Shown here: positions 1-9,912 of the stretch, one piece after another
How the letters are laid out: each line of letters begins with the position of its first letter
Position numbering within the stretch: position 1 is the stretch's first letter
Assembly: GCA_963970005.1 (NCBI GenBank)
Contig: CAXAMN010026706.1
Span: forward strand, 25,193 to 89,192
Origin: Durusdinium trenchii
Lineage: Eukaryota; Sar; Dinophyceae; Suessiales; Symbiodiniaceae
DNA length: 64,000 bases
Reading direction: 5' to 3'
Program-made: the position numbers and the translations under genes
The notes under the pieces: generated by a model
What the model saw: only the letters and a program-made list of their open reading frames with translations
What the model was told of the DNA's origin: nothing
Databases searched by the model: none

Positions 1-174
1 ATCGCTATTAGGTGGGAGGCCATGTCTATTAGGTGGGAGGCCATGTCTATTGGTGGGACGCCATCGCTATTAGGTGGGAGGCCATTGCTATCAGGTGGGA
101 GGCCATGTCTATTAGGTGGGAGGCAATCGCTATTAGGTGGGAGGCCATTGCTAGTAGGTGGGAGGCCATTATTC
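1..174. repeat. 21-bp minisatellite, locus 1
   Basis: About eight tandem copies of a 21-bp unit of the type ATCGCTATTAGGTGGGAGGCC. It runs off the left window edge and decays into ATTCATTGCTACTAGTAATAAG. Units differ from those at 16.6 and 30.0 kb by GGTGGGAGG instead of GGTTGGAGG. All frames of the repeat tend to stay open because 21 is a multiple of three, so the short ORF across it is not evidence of a protein. Confidence 0.9.
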
Positions 175-1448
175 ATTGCTACTAGTAATAAGAAGCTACT
201 AGCCCTCCTATTTAGAGCCCAAACATCCAAGAGTGGTACTGGGGGGACACCCTTTCCGCGCTTGCAGAGTGGGATTTGTTGTTGGCAACTTCTTCGGTAG
301 ACCTCCCAAGCCACCATATCCGAGGGTGGCATTTGGAGCAATCAGATCTTAAGCTTGATGCTTGGCCAAGCTAGTCAGTCTTGTACCGCTTGTGGTTGGA
401 TGAGAAACTTAAGAAGATGTGGGAGGTCAAGGTTGGTATGGGTTGCTAGGTTTTTGCTTGGCTTGACCAAGCTAAGCACTCAGGATGGGTCTTCCGTTGT
501 TGCCTTTGGTGACCAGCGTCGAGCAACAAACGTACTACGCTACTCCGGAAGGCGTGGAGTGTATGAGAAAAAAAGATAGAATGACCTGGTAATCAGAGAC
601 GATACCAGCCTGTAACTATGGAACGTGCAGTGAAAGATACTTGCCTGGTAACTATTTGCAGAAAAAGATTCTCTGTGCAACATGGAAAAGCTTCCTGCCA
701 CTCATAACCCCAGACTATCTTAGAGCCCCAGATTGGAGCCACTCTTGCACTCCTGAGGTTCTTTTGTGAAACACATGAATCAGCGTGTTTGCTCCCTCAC
801 AAGGGCTTCAAGATCTCTTTCAGTCTTTTCGGTTGCATGGATTGCATCGATCGCCTGGCTGACCTCCGTCTTTCCGAGGGACAGAGGAGCTCTTTAGTGC
901 TGGCAAGCTACCAGTGGTCCTTGAGCACAACCCTTCACCAGAGCCGGAGATGAAGCGCAGAGGAGGTTACATGATCCCTCATGTGTCGAATGGTGTACCT
1001 CGATCGAAAATAACACCCGGTGGGGTCTGCGCTGTTTCACTCCAGGTCCTTTCCATCGGACCTCGCGGGACGCGGAACTCGCGTGAAGTTTCCGCTGGAA
1101 CTCGCGATCGTGTTCCGCAGAGCACATCACTCGTGAGTCTTCTGAGGTGGATGGCGTCAAGTTTGGCATGCATCGGCAAGGCCCACTGATGGATCATGAG
1201 GTGCGAGCAAGCGGTTCCAAATCTGGGTGTGCTGGCTTCCTTGGGGGGTGGACAACTGCACACTCACCCAACCAAAAGGGTCACTCGATACAATCCAAAG
1301 ATCCCTTATGCTTGTGGTGTGGTCCCCAGCATCTTCCGATGCCACCGACCTGCAACTCTTGGTGGGGGTCGACAATCTCACTCGAAGGCGAGCATGTCGA
1401 CCATTCCCTCGACCTGAACCGCCGTGAACTGGCACTGTGAACTGGCAG
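175..1448. other. No supported gene; AT/GC-mixed non-coding DNA
   Basis: Overlapping short ORFs on both strands around 900-1440 look like shadows of one another and show no family signature. This is probably intron or upstream sequence of the oxidoreductase gene that follows. No repeat longer than the terminal minisatellite was seen. Confidence 0.4.
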
Positions 1449-1537
1449 GACTTCCCCATGGTGCCGGGCGCCTTTGCCGCGGCGCAGCGCTACTTTGCCT
1501 GCGCTGGCACACGTGCGGAGCGCCTCTGGTCCCAAAG
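1449..1537 (+). CDS. Possible internal exon, FAD oxidoreductase upstream part
   Basis: A GC-rich stretch opens after the acceptor TGGCAG|G and closes at a possible GC donor (AAAG|GCGGCC). Its open frame contains RYFACAGTRAERLW. This resembles the segment of sarcosine-oxidase-like proteins, downstream of the FAD motif, that contains an aromatic-rich stretch ending in LW. It lies 420 bp before the first convincing exon of that gene on the same strand. The assignment is inference; it could also be an unrelated exon. Confidence 0.3.
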
Positions 1538-1956
1538 GCGGCCACCGAACGAGGGGGTGAGGCCCAGGGGGGTTGGCCCTCGAAAGGTTTTAGGAAGAAA
1601 GCTATTGGGGATGAGCTTGTGCTCTTTGCAGCTGGGATTTAAAATTTAGGGGTCTGTCATTTTTGCAGTGTGGTGAAGGGTGCCAGCACCTTCACTTGAA
1701 GATGTGGCTGAGAAAGCAAAAGACACTTATTGCAGTTTTCATTTTTGAGCCATTAGCATGACATGTTGCCCACCACCATAGACTAGGTGTTTGCAAACCC
1801 GCCTCCCTGAAGTGGAAAATCAGGAAAACTCGTAGAGGAAAGTGGTTTTCTATTTTTTCCGCAAGCCAGACATTGGAAGCGTTTCAAAGCTGTGTGGATC
1901 TCAAATGCCCACTGGGTCTTTTTGAGGATCCACTCCACCCAACTCCGGGGCTGCAG

Positions 1957-4179
1957 GAGCCTCCTCAGTCGCCCGCATGGCGCAGGTGGCCAGAGGAGGA
2001 GGATTCTCATCTCCGAGAGGAGACGGACGCTTTTGCGCGACGGATCTTGCCAGATCTGAGCATCGACGCCTGGGATCGCACTGACGCCGTAGGGGGACCA
2101 CGGATGGATGCTTTCTCACACTGCGTCCTGTGTGCAAAAGAGGGATGCTTTCATGAAGTTGATTTCTTTCAAGGAGTTTCTTGACCAACACGTTCTGTAC
2201 CTGCAGTGAAGTGGGGATTCGGCTGGATTCGACAGGATCGTAGGTTGTATAGGTGCTCAAGAGTGAACAACGCTATGCCATTCTAGTATATGGGATGTGG
2301 GTCAAAGCCAGACCTTGGTTGACCTACCAGCCAGGTCAACCTGCAAGCTGCTTAGGAGCTCCGGGTTTTGACCCGTCACGGGGAGAGGACCAAGCTGGGA
2401 CAGCTGAGACACTCTGAACATCCGGAGAGCAAAGAGGACGACTTGGTCGACTGGACCGATCGTGCTTAGTTCTGGGATTCCCCACATGAACAGGACTAGT
2501 TAGGTTGAACCACTTGGGGTGACCAAAACCGAGGGCAATGGTTGCGGGCTACAGGTTTCATGCTGCAGACACATGTGTAGGTGTGTCAGCGGGCAAGCGA
2601 GGCCTGCTGATTGGCTGATATTGGCTGCTTGTTGTGTTGCGCTTGATGCCTGAGGAAAAGTCCGAGCTCACCATGCGATGCCCCTATGATCAACACCTCT
2701 ACGCTGATGAGGAGTGAAGATGTTGACTGGCATACTGCATACTCTGGGCTTTGGGTTCAGCAGCGCGGCTGGGCTTCTGTATCACATCTTTGGCCTTCAG
2801 CAGCAAAGAAATCTCAGGGGCATGTGTCACACATGTGGCAATGGGACTGGCCAGTCGAGACGCACTGACCGCTCGGGGCGAGTTCGAGGGCGAGTTCCTC
2901 CCACCTTCCGATCGCTGTAAGACCTTCCGGCAATCCGATCTCGGTCCAGTTTTGGTTGGGGGATGACACCAACAAAATTGGGCCAAACCATGGTGGATTG
3001 AAGGCAGAAGACTGTCACAAGCCCCTAAACTGCCCAAACTGGCAGGACTTTGTGGTCGGAGTGCATCCCGAAGATCCAGACATTATTGTGGCCGCTTGCA
3101 ACGAAGAAAGATGCCTGAATCACAATCCAGCACATATGTTGCGCTCCTTTGAGTCAGTTATACCTATAACCTCTTCTTGGGCAGAAATTTCTGCCTATTA
3201 TGGGTAAAGGCGACTTTGCCCGTGCTTAGGCGTTCTTGCCCCCTGTAGGCGTTCTTGCCCCCTTGGGCGTTCTTGTCCTTTTGGTGGCATTGCTCAAATA
3301 GATGAGGATCCACCCACCACTGATTCCAGGAACTTTCATAGTGAGGCACATTTGTTTGTCAGGAATTCACTTATTGTTTCTCTTGTGATCTCTTTTGTAT
3401 GTTTTTAGTTTTTCTATGCTTTGATTCATTGCTTTAATATCTTTTTGCGTAGGTGTTCTTCCCGTCACTTAGGCGTTCTTACCCGTTACTTGGGCGTTCT
3501 TGCCCGTTACTTAGGCGTTCTTGCCCGTTCCCCCCTCACTACAATCAATAGTTGGGCGGACAACGGAATGGTAGCCTTTTTGGATCTTCTTGGGGGAGTG
3601 AGCGACATGAGTTTCAATAACTTTGACTGGGGATTAGCGTCAAGTGGCAGGCGTTTGTTTTCTCAATTTTTGTCATTCAAATTCTGGCTCTGCCTCCTGC
3701 ATGTAAGAATGCATGTGATTGTGCCTCGGCGTTTTTGACCCTCGAGGCTGCAGCTTAGGCGTTCTTTGCAAAAACGGGCTGAATTTTCTGCCTAAATGGC
3801 GTTGGGCGGAAATTATTGCCTAACGAGGTTCTAGGTATATGTAAGATCTTCACAACACAGGTTGTCTGCCATCAAATGATTGCGTTTCTGTGCATTTCGG
3901 ATCAGATCCTGCAGCAGAATGGAGACTTGGGAAGAGATTCTTTGGGATCCAAAGTGATCAAGCTCACCTGGTCTTTCTTTCGACCGAACACCTCATCACT
4001 CGATCTGCTCGAGCCGCTCCTCGCGCATCGAGGTCTGCGGCTTTGCGGGCGAAGGCTTCAAGTTTGGTCCGGCCATCGGCGAGATGGCGGCCACCTTGGT
4101 GACGGGCGGCAGCTTCGCGGTGCCTGAGAGCGTGCAGCGCTTCCGGCTGAACCGGCCGAGCTTGCTCTTGCTCTCGTGA
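1957..4179 (+). CDS. FAD-dependent oxidoreductase, sarcosine oxidase/DAO-like, 3' exons
   Basis: The C-terminal part of a flavin oxidoreductase of the DAO superfamily is spread over four exons: 1957-2073, 2667-2711, 3046-3087 and 4033-4179 (stop TGA). All four start and end in phase 0. The exons encode, in order, a segment with RRILPDLSID, then TMRCPYDQ, then DFVVGVHPEDPDII, then VCGFAGEGFKFGPAIGEM. Known sarcosine/N-methyl-amino-acid oxidases end with Cys-x-Tyr, DFxIDxHP and G-F-S-G-H-G-F-K-F-x-P in that order, so the match is strong although the usual SGHGFKF reads AGEGFKF here. In the family the cysteine next to this site can carry covalent FAD; whether C in TMRCPYD does so is unknown. Introns are GA-AG, GA-AG and GT-AG in this model. 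The last intron (945 bp) contains a palindrome and minisatellite. The N-terminal FAD exons were not found. Confidence 0.7.
3176..3830. repeat. Intron-borne palindrome/minisatellite block
   Basis: Inside the last intron of the oxidoreductase gene. It opens with the perfect 16-bp palindrome GGCAGAAATTTCTGCC (3180-3195). Two clusters of a ~21-bp unit TTAGGCGTTCTTGCCCGTTAC follow (about 3225-3275 and 3450-3530). It ends with a related pair, TTTTCTGCCTAAAT and GGGCGGAAATTATTGCCTAA, near 3784-3822. The two ends resemble degenerate copies of the same inverted motif, suggesting a decayed foldback element. Confidence 0.6.
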
Positions 4180-5770
4180 TGCGATTGCGGGGTGGTTGAG
4201 GGAGGGGGCGCTTTACTCTTGGTTTCGATAGGCGAGGAGCATGACAGCCAAACGGCTGGCCTGTGGTCCTACCACCAATCTCTTATATATATGCAGATTG
4301 CTTTTATAAATTTTGCCCATGCTTCACCGAGGAGAAGGTTGTTCTCCTCGGTGAAGGATGGAGGCTGCAAAAGCCAGCCTTAGCCAGAAGAGGGCAGTGC
4401 CCTTCGTCTTGGGTCTTTCACGACTCCCAGAAAAGAAGAAATGGGAATGAACTAGGCATGAAGAATGGGCCACAGAGGTCAAGATGCACCATGGTCCTTC
4501 CGAGTGGTCCACATGGGTCCTTCCGAGTGAAGCGTTGAGTCTATTGAATATGAAGGTAGCAGGCGACAGTAGCTATGAAGGTGGATGAACATGCATTTTG
4601 CTGATTCCTCTGGGTTGGCTTAGAGATGCAATCACATCAGTGGCTGGGAATTGCTTTCCGTCATCGATTCAAATTCATTCTCAAATCATCCAACTCACTC
4701 TTGGTCGATTCGGTATAGTCCATTTAAACCACAAAGATGAGGAGCACAGCCTTTTTGTGAACGTATGTGACACTGGGATCCCCAACAGAACTTCCCAAGA
4801 AAGATTATCTGGAGGGTGTTTCATCTAGCTAACATTGGCCAACAAGGCACTTCCTAAGCAAAAAAGGTGCTTTGACTCAGTCACTCCATTTCCCTCGATG
4901 CGACAGCAGATGGTGGAGAAACCACTTCCTTAAAGAAACGTTTGGCGGTTTGCGACCAACCAGACGTGGGTGGCTCGACTATCGTCTTTTTTGTGACCCG
5001 TTTGCAGAGAACATGGGAGCCGAGTTTCTATCTATGTTCCAACGGTTTCCCCCTTTTTCCGGGCGGCAAGGCATAACATCGATCCCAATCAGTTTGGCGT
5101 TGGCAAGGCATCAGGAGGGTGGGGAAGATTGGATGATCTGTGGAAAGCAGCCAAATGAAGCGGATGACGCAAATGAGTCTTAGCTGATGCTCCCCTGCAA
5201 GATGGGATGATTTGTTGGTGGGTGCTTAGCTTCCCTTCAGCAGTTTTGTTGTTTGGTTTTGGGACCACCATGCATCTCAGTATTGGTTCAGGGTAATTTT
5301 CAGGAAAGCTTTGGTGTGAATACGGCAGTTTCCTGCAAATTCTCCTCAAGCCAATGCATTGAATGCAACTCCACTCACGGCTTTAGCAAGGGAGCTTTGT
5401 GGGGAAAGGTTCTTGCCATGTGCGAGCATCAGCAAAACTACTGTAGTTGGTTGATTGGATGTGTTCCATTCCTCCATAGCAACGAGGCAAGCACTCTTGG
5501 CTTGGACATGTCAGACATCACTCGTGATGACTCACAAAAAGCATTGTTTTATCATTCGAAGCAGAACAGAAAGGTCAGTCAGGTGGGGCGCGTTGATTCT
5601 GATAGTGCCTTTTTGATTGTCAATGCAACGATATGCCTAGTCCTGATGCAAGAGTCTTCCCAAGTGCCTTGATTGGGGAAAAGGGCTTGAAAAGAAACCG
5701 ATGTCTTCAGCCTCACATCCCACCCTCCGCTGGGGTCGAATGGGGCGGCGCCACGCGTCGTGGTCGCTAG
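4180..5770. other. No supported gene
   Basis: Sequence 3' of the oxidoreductase stop codon. Several 60-140 codon ORFs exist on both strands, but none shows domain motifs, a signal peptide or clean splice borders. Probably 3' flank and intron of the next gene. Confidence 0.4.
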
Positions 5771-5968
5771 GCCAAGGACATCGAACAGCTGGCCAAGGAG
5801 GTGGAGACTGGAGCATCCAGGCGGGAGGTTGTTCTGCGGTCGAGCGATTGGCTGGTTGTGTTTCATGGTCTGGGAGACACTTTTGACCATGGGAGACATT
5901 TTGGACGAGTGACAGTTGGAAGGACTGGCCAAGTTCGAGACCTAAAAGTTGTTGTTGCACCTCTTTGA
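5771..5968 (+). CDS. Unidentified terminal exon
   Basis: Follows the acceptor TCGCTAG|G and ends at TGA. The 65-residue reading contains AKDIEQLAKEVETG, then DWLVVFHGLGDTFDHG, then GRVTVGRTGQVRDLKV. It has helical, then strand-rich composition typical of a real exon, and its GC content is above its surroundings. No family is recognised. The upstream exons were not located. A donor before the stop cannot be excluded, in which case the gene continues. Confidence 0.45.
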   Translation, partial: AKDIEQLAKEVETGASRREVVLRSSDWLVVFHGLGDTFDHGRHFGRVTVGRTGQVRDLKVVVAPL

Positions 5969-6378
5969 AATGGGTCGCCGAGGCAACTTATAGTTTCTTT
6001 TGCAACTGGTGGGGTTTTAGAGCAGGCCCATCAGCTTAGGCAGTCTCGGTGGAAAGACTCTTCTTCCGGTGGCTCAAGTTCGGATTCCCTTAGCGACGGC
6101 ATTCTTGAAACATCCACAAGTGCTCGGCTGGGAGGCTCATGTTAGATGCACAGCAGCACAAGAAGTTGGCCATGACCCGAGACGTGGGAGGTGGCCAAAA
6201 ACAGCCGACGTCATGGCCTTCGATCCGGCCTTTTGCAGGATTGGCCGGACCCGAATCTGCGAACAAGCCCACCGTTAGTCAGGGTCTGCCGACTGTTTGC
6301 TCCGGCATCTCATAGGCGCATGCTGCACCTTTTTCGCCCAGTTAAGAACCTCTGTTTCAGCTGATTCCTCTCTTTCAG

Positions 6379-6850
6379 CTGAGGTGCGAGTGGTGGACAT
6401 TGTGGTTCTGCTTGGGCTCCCCAGAGCGCCACCGGGAACTGTGCTCATCTCGACCCAACGAGGGCCCATCCTTAACGACCGGTTCCCACCTGGTTTGTTG
6501 GTCTTACAGTCTTACACCACTTGTTTTTTTCCAAACTTTCGCCCAACGACCTCACCACAGGGTTCGGCCAACCTCAAAAACAAAGGCACCATCCAAGCTG
6601 TGAAGATGCAACCTTCCGTGGACCACAAAATTCGGGGAGCCCCGAGCGTCTGCGTAGCAAGCGCTCCGTTGGTTCGGCCGACGGTGGGGCCCTCCACTTG
6701 GGCCATGGCACCACGTTCTCCGCGCGGGGCTCACGACGGAGGAAGTTGCGCCCGGCGGATGGCTCGCGTCTCCTGGTCGAGTTCAAGGCGAGGAACTCCG
6801 GCGGACGGTGGTGTGGGAGGGGCGGAGAACTCATGGGAATCCAACTGTAG
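6379..6850 (+). CDS. Probable exons of an unidentified gene
   Basis: Two coding-like stretches on the + strand. The first follows CTTTCAG at 6378 and reads EVRVVDIVVLLGLPRAPPG. The second (about 6680-6848) reads GALHLGHGTTFSARGSRRRK and LLVEFKARNSGGRWC before a stop. The exon borders are uncertain and the two may belong to different genes. No domain is recognised. Confidence 0.3.
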
Positions 6851-7492
6851 TGGGCCAACTGGAACTGGAGTGTTCAAATGAAAGATGTTTTCCCTGGAAG
6901 GACTGGAATTTAGGTCTTGACGACGTGACTTCTTTGGGTCAGAACTGGAATTTTCGGCAGATTCTGCATGAGTCTGTGAGGGCTTGTCAGTTTTGCGCGA
7001 CCAAAAGGAGACTGCGGTGAGCCACCCTCAGTGGTGTGGGGAGACGATCATTGATCTACAATCTACAATGAAGAGAATCGCCATGAACATGTTTCAAGAT
7101 GAAGCCTTCCATTGTATAGCCGGGATGAGGTTTTTGGTGGAGGCTCATTTGAAGACACCTGATTACCTTTTTCTGCAGACAAGCTTTTGTGCTACCTGCG
7201 CTGAATTCACGTGTGGACACCGGGCTGCAATGGTTTCCGAGGGGTGCAGGATTTGGCTTTTCAATCTGTGAAGAAATGTGTTTGAGAGAGGGGGTATTGG
7301 CCGAAGCCTTGTATGACGCGGGTGTTACACAAGAATGGGTTGCCTCATTGCCAACAAGTGCCACAAGGCAAGCCTACATGTTCCGATGCTGGTTCGAAGG
7401 TTTGGACACATGGTTTGGTGGGCCAGGAAAGATGCTTGTTCATTCGCTCTCCAGTCGCTCTTGATGGTGCTCATTGCTTCGTCTAAGCTCAG

Positions 7493-7636
7493 ATCCGACT
7501 GCAGGAGAAGTTTGCCGATCAACGTGAGCGCGAGATCGACCGACTGCCTGGAACCAAGAAGGACCTCACGGGCGAACGACGTCAACGTCGACCGCGTGAC
7601 CGCGGGGTGTGGTTGGGAGCCGGTGCAGTTCTGTAG
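7493..7636 (+). CDS. Unidentified terminal exon, charged
   Basis: Opens after AG at 7492 (or at 7504) and ends at TAG. The reading is strongly charged and helix-prone (EKFADQREREIDRLPG), followed by a basic stretch (GERRQRRPRDRG) and a short hydrophobic end (VWLGAGAVL). Such a composition rarely arises by chance in the neighbouring intronic DNA. No family recognised. Confidence 0.4.
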   Translation: MRLQEKFADQREREIDRLPGTKKDLTGERRQRRPRDRGVWLGAGAVL

Positions 7637-7914
7637 ATGGTCAGGTTTGGGCGAGATTTGAGAAGATCATGGCCTTTCTTTGCTTGCCTTTGGCTTGTCC
7701 AGAGAAAGCTGTCCAAAAACAGGGGATACAAGGCAGGTGGGGTCCCCAACGGAGTTGGTCCTTTACGATGCGCTTGGCCTCCGAGTTGGTCCTTGGACCC
7801 GGAGGTGTGAAGAAACGATTAGAGCCAGAGGAAGGCTTTTGAAGTTGGTCGGATGGCATATTGTTTTCAGGATAGCATACTGGAACCCACAGGAGATGAT
7901 ACTGTACAAATTGT

Positions 7915-8038
7915 AGAAGTAGAGGAAGTCCTACAAGTCTGACTGGTGCTGACTAGCGAATGAGGGAATGGATCATAAGTAATCTGTATTGGAAGATCAT
8001 TCCCTTATTCCCTGCTAAGCACCAGTCAGAAGTAGAGG
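7915..8038. mobile_element. Small foldback (MITE-like) element with 11-bp direct repeats
   Basis: Imperfect inverted arms of ~32 bp (7939-7970 and 7998-8029), both built on CTGACTGGTGCT...GGGAATG, enclose a 27-bp spacer. The unit is bordered by an exact 11-bp direct repeat AGAAGTAGAGG (7915-7925 and 8028-8038), which looks like a target-site duplication. It has no coding capacity. Confidence 0.65.
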
Positions 8039-9398
8039 GACATTATTGATCTTAAGTTTTTGAGAATCTCTTCCATCAACTGGAGGGCATGACGTGTTGA
8101 GTTCGTTTGCGGATCGGGTTGGCAGGAGCCCCATGAGAATGCCAGGCCGGTGCAGTGCGTCCGTTGTGCATGTTTTGTGCCTCATTTAGGGTCAACAAAG
8201 TTCACAGGTTGAACATGTATGTATGTTTCCGAGCCGTTTTCCAGTGATTCAAGAGTCTTCTGGTCCCCTTTCCTTGTTTGTCTCGTAAAATCAATATGTG
8301 AGACCAGTCTCTGGAAAGCCCCAATTGGCCCGGGTGGCCTTCTTGTTTGGAAGCACTCCCAACCCAGAAGACCCGTCTTGCCGAACTTCCCGAGCTCCCG
8401 GCGAGCTCTTCCAAGCTCTGTGTATAAACAATGTCGTAGTTGTGGTCATTGCAGTCCTCATGTCAACTGCTGCAGGATTTCTTCCCTACTGTTCGTAGAG
8501 CTGGTCTGTAGAACCCTGCTTCCACAACTAACGCCACGAACGCTGCGAACGCCCTGAAGGCAGACAGCAGAACGAATCCTCAGGGAGATGATGAATATGG
8601 ATCCATCCATGGTACCCTGGCTGTTGATGGAGAGGAAAGTGCGCAGACAATTGAAGACATCCGACCCTCCAAGTAGAACGAACATGAACTGAGTCCTTGA
8701 ACTGAAACACTGGACCATGACGAAGGTTCCACATGTGTCGATTCCGTGCATGACCTGGGATGGTCAGCATCAGAATTCTTTGGAGTTACCCATGTCAGCT
8801 GCACTAGCCACTAGCCCTTGAACTAACTGGTTGTGGCTTTCACCATCTAGTATCTCACTAGTTTGCTGTTCCAAACAGGTGACCTTTGACTTCTCCACTG
8901 TGGAGCGCCAAGAAGAGGAAACGGACTCCCCCTCGTTCCCCGTGCGGGTCCCCAGGGTCGCAGACGTCCGAGATGAGAATGGGTGACATGGCGGTTACTC
9001 CTATATCGCCTATAGGAGCAATACACATGAATACACAGGACTTGAGCTCAACAGCTTCGTGTCATCGTTTTTTGAATACCAGCATATCAGGCTAGTCGGC
9101 CCAGCCGGCTTGTTAGTTGCATTCGATCTAAAGATGCATTGGTTTCATTTGTTCATCTCATTGATTGATTGGTTGATTGGTTGCATTTTGATCCGGTTAG
9201 TTTCATCTCACTCATCATCATCAACCAATCTGTTCAACAGCTTGACCTCGATGTGTTATTCCGGATCGCGCGAACGGGGTCGGTCTTGCAACCGCCAGCG
9301 CCGCCAGTGCTCAGCGCAGCGGCCCCTTTCACCGGCAGCCCCTTTCACCGGCAGATTCTTTGGACAGGCCTTGATGTTCTCCCGCGTCCACTGAGGGG
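8039..9398. other. No supported gene
   Basis: ORFs of 60-112 codons overlap on both strands without domain signatures. Around 9150-9230 the DNA is low-complexity (TGATTGATTGGTTGATTGG, then TCATCATCATCAACC). A short direct repeat, CCCCTTTCACCGGCAG, occurs twice at about 9322-9352. Confidence 0.35.
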
Positions 9399-9790
9399 GT
9401 GACCACCGTCTACCGCAAGGAGTTGGTGGAATGTAAGGTGACCACCTCCGAGCAGGCCACTCCGGGGCCGGTCCTTCGTCGACCTGATGAGAGCCTGATG
9501 TGCGCGGGAAACAGAACGGAGGGTGGCCAATGCAGACATCAAGCATTCTTGTAGGGGTGCCCACTGGGAACCCGTTTTCTGATTCCCAAGCAAGTCGCAC
9601 TTCTGCGGAAAGATGTCAGAGATGCCATCGTTTCTGGTCAAGAGGCTGGAAAGGTTCAGACATAATCGAAAGAAGTCGAGGCCATGGGATCATCAGTTCT
9701 CCTCGTCGCCTCGAGTTTTCTTTTTCGGCAGAAAATTGGGGCTGAGGCACTTCAGGAGAAGGCCAGGGCAGTCTTCGACCTGAGTCATGG
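9399..9790 (+). CDS. Probable three-exon fragment of an unidentified gene
   Basis: Three neighbouring + strand stretches read like exons. 9399-9554: VTTVYRKELVECKVTTSEQ. About 9566-9653: TRFLIPKQVALLRKDVRDAI, closing at AAG|GTTCAG. 9732 to about 9785: KIGAEALQEKARAVFDLSH, after the acceptor TCGGCAG. They are helix-rich and charged. Phases between them were not reconciled, so they may be separated by further exons. No family recognised. Confidence 0.4.
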
Positions 9791-9899
9791 GTGTTTTGTG
9801 TGTTGGCTGCAGGATATTAGCCAAAGCACAAGCAGTGCAAACTTGGACTTTGAACCTCAAAAACGGCAAGCCGCAGAGGCAGATTTGAGGTAAAGCAAT

Positions 9900-9912
9900 C
9901 ATTTTGGCTCAA
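9900..9912 (+). other. Possible relic of the dinoflagellate spliced leader
   Basis: CATTTTGGCTCAA is identical to 13 nt of the 22-nt dinoflagellate spliced leader (core CCATTTTGGCTCAAG). The next base is T instead of G and the upstream part does not match. Relic leaders mark genes re-inserted from trans-spliced mRNA. With only 13 nt, chance is possible. Confidence 0.3.

Noticed and set aside
1..174. CRISPR-like regular repeat
   Set aside because: Units are contiguous with no spacers, and the genome is clearly eukaryotic; it is a minisatellite.
6060..6076. GGTGGCTCAAG as a spliced-leader relic
   Set aside because: Only nine bases match the leader; expected by chance.
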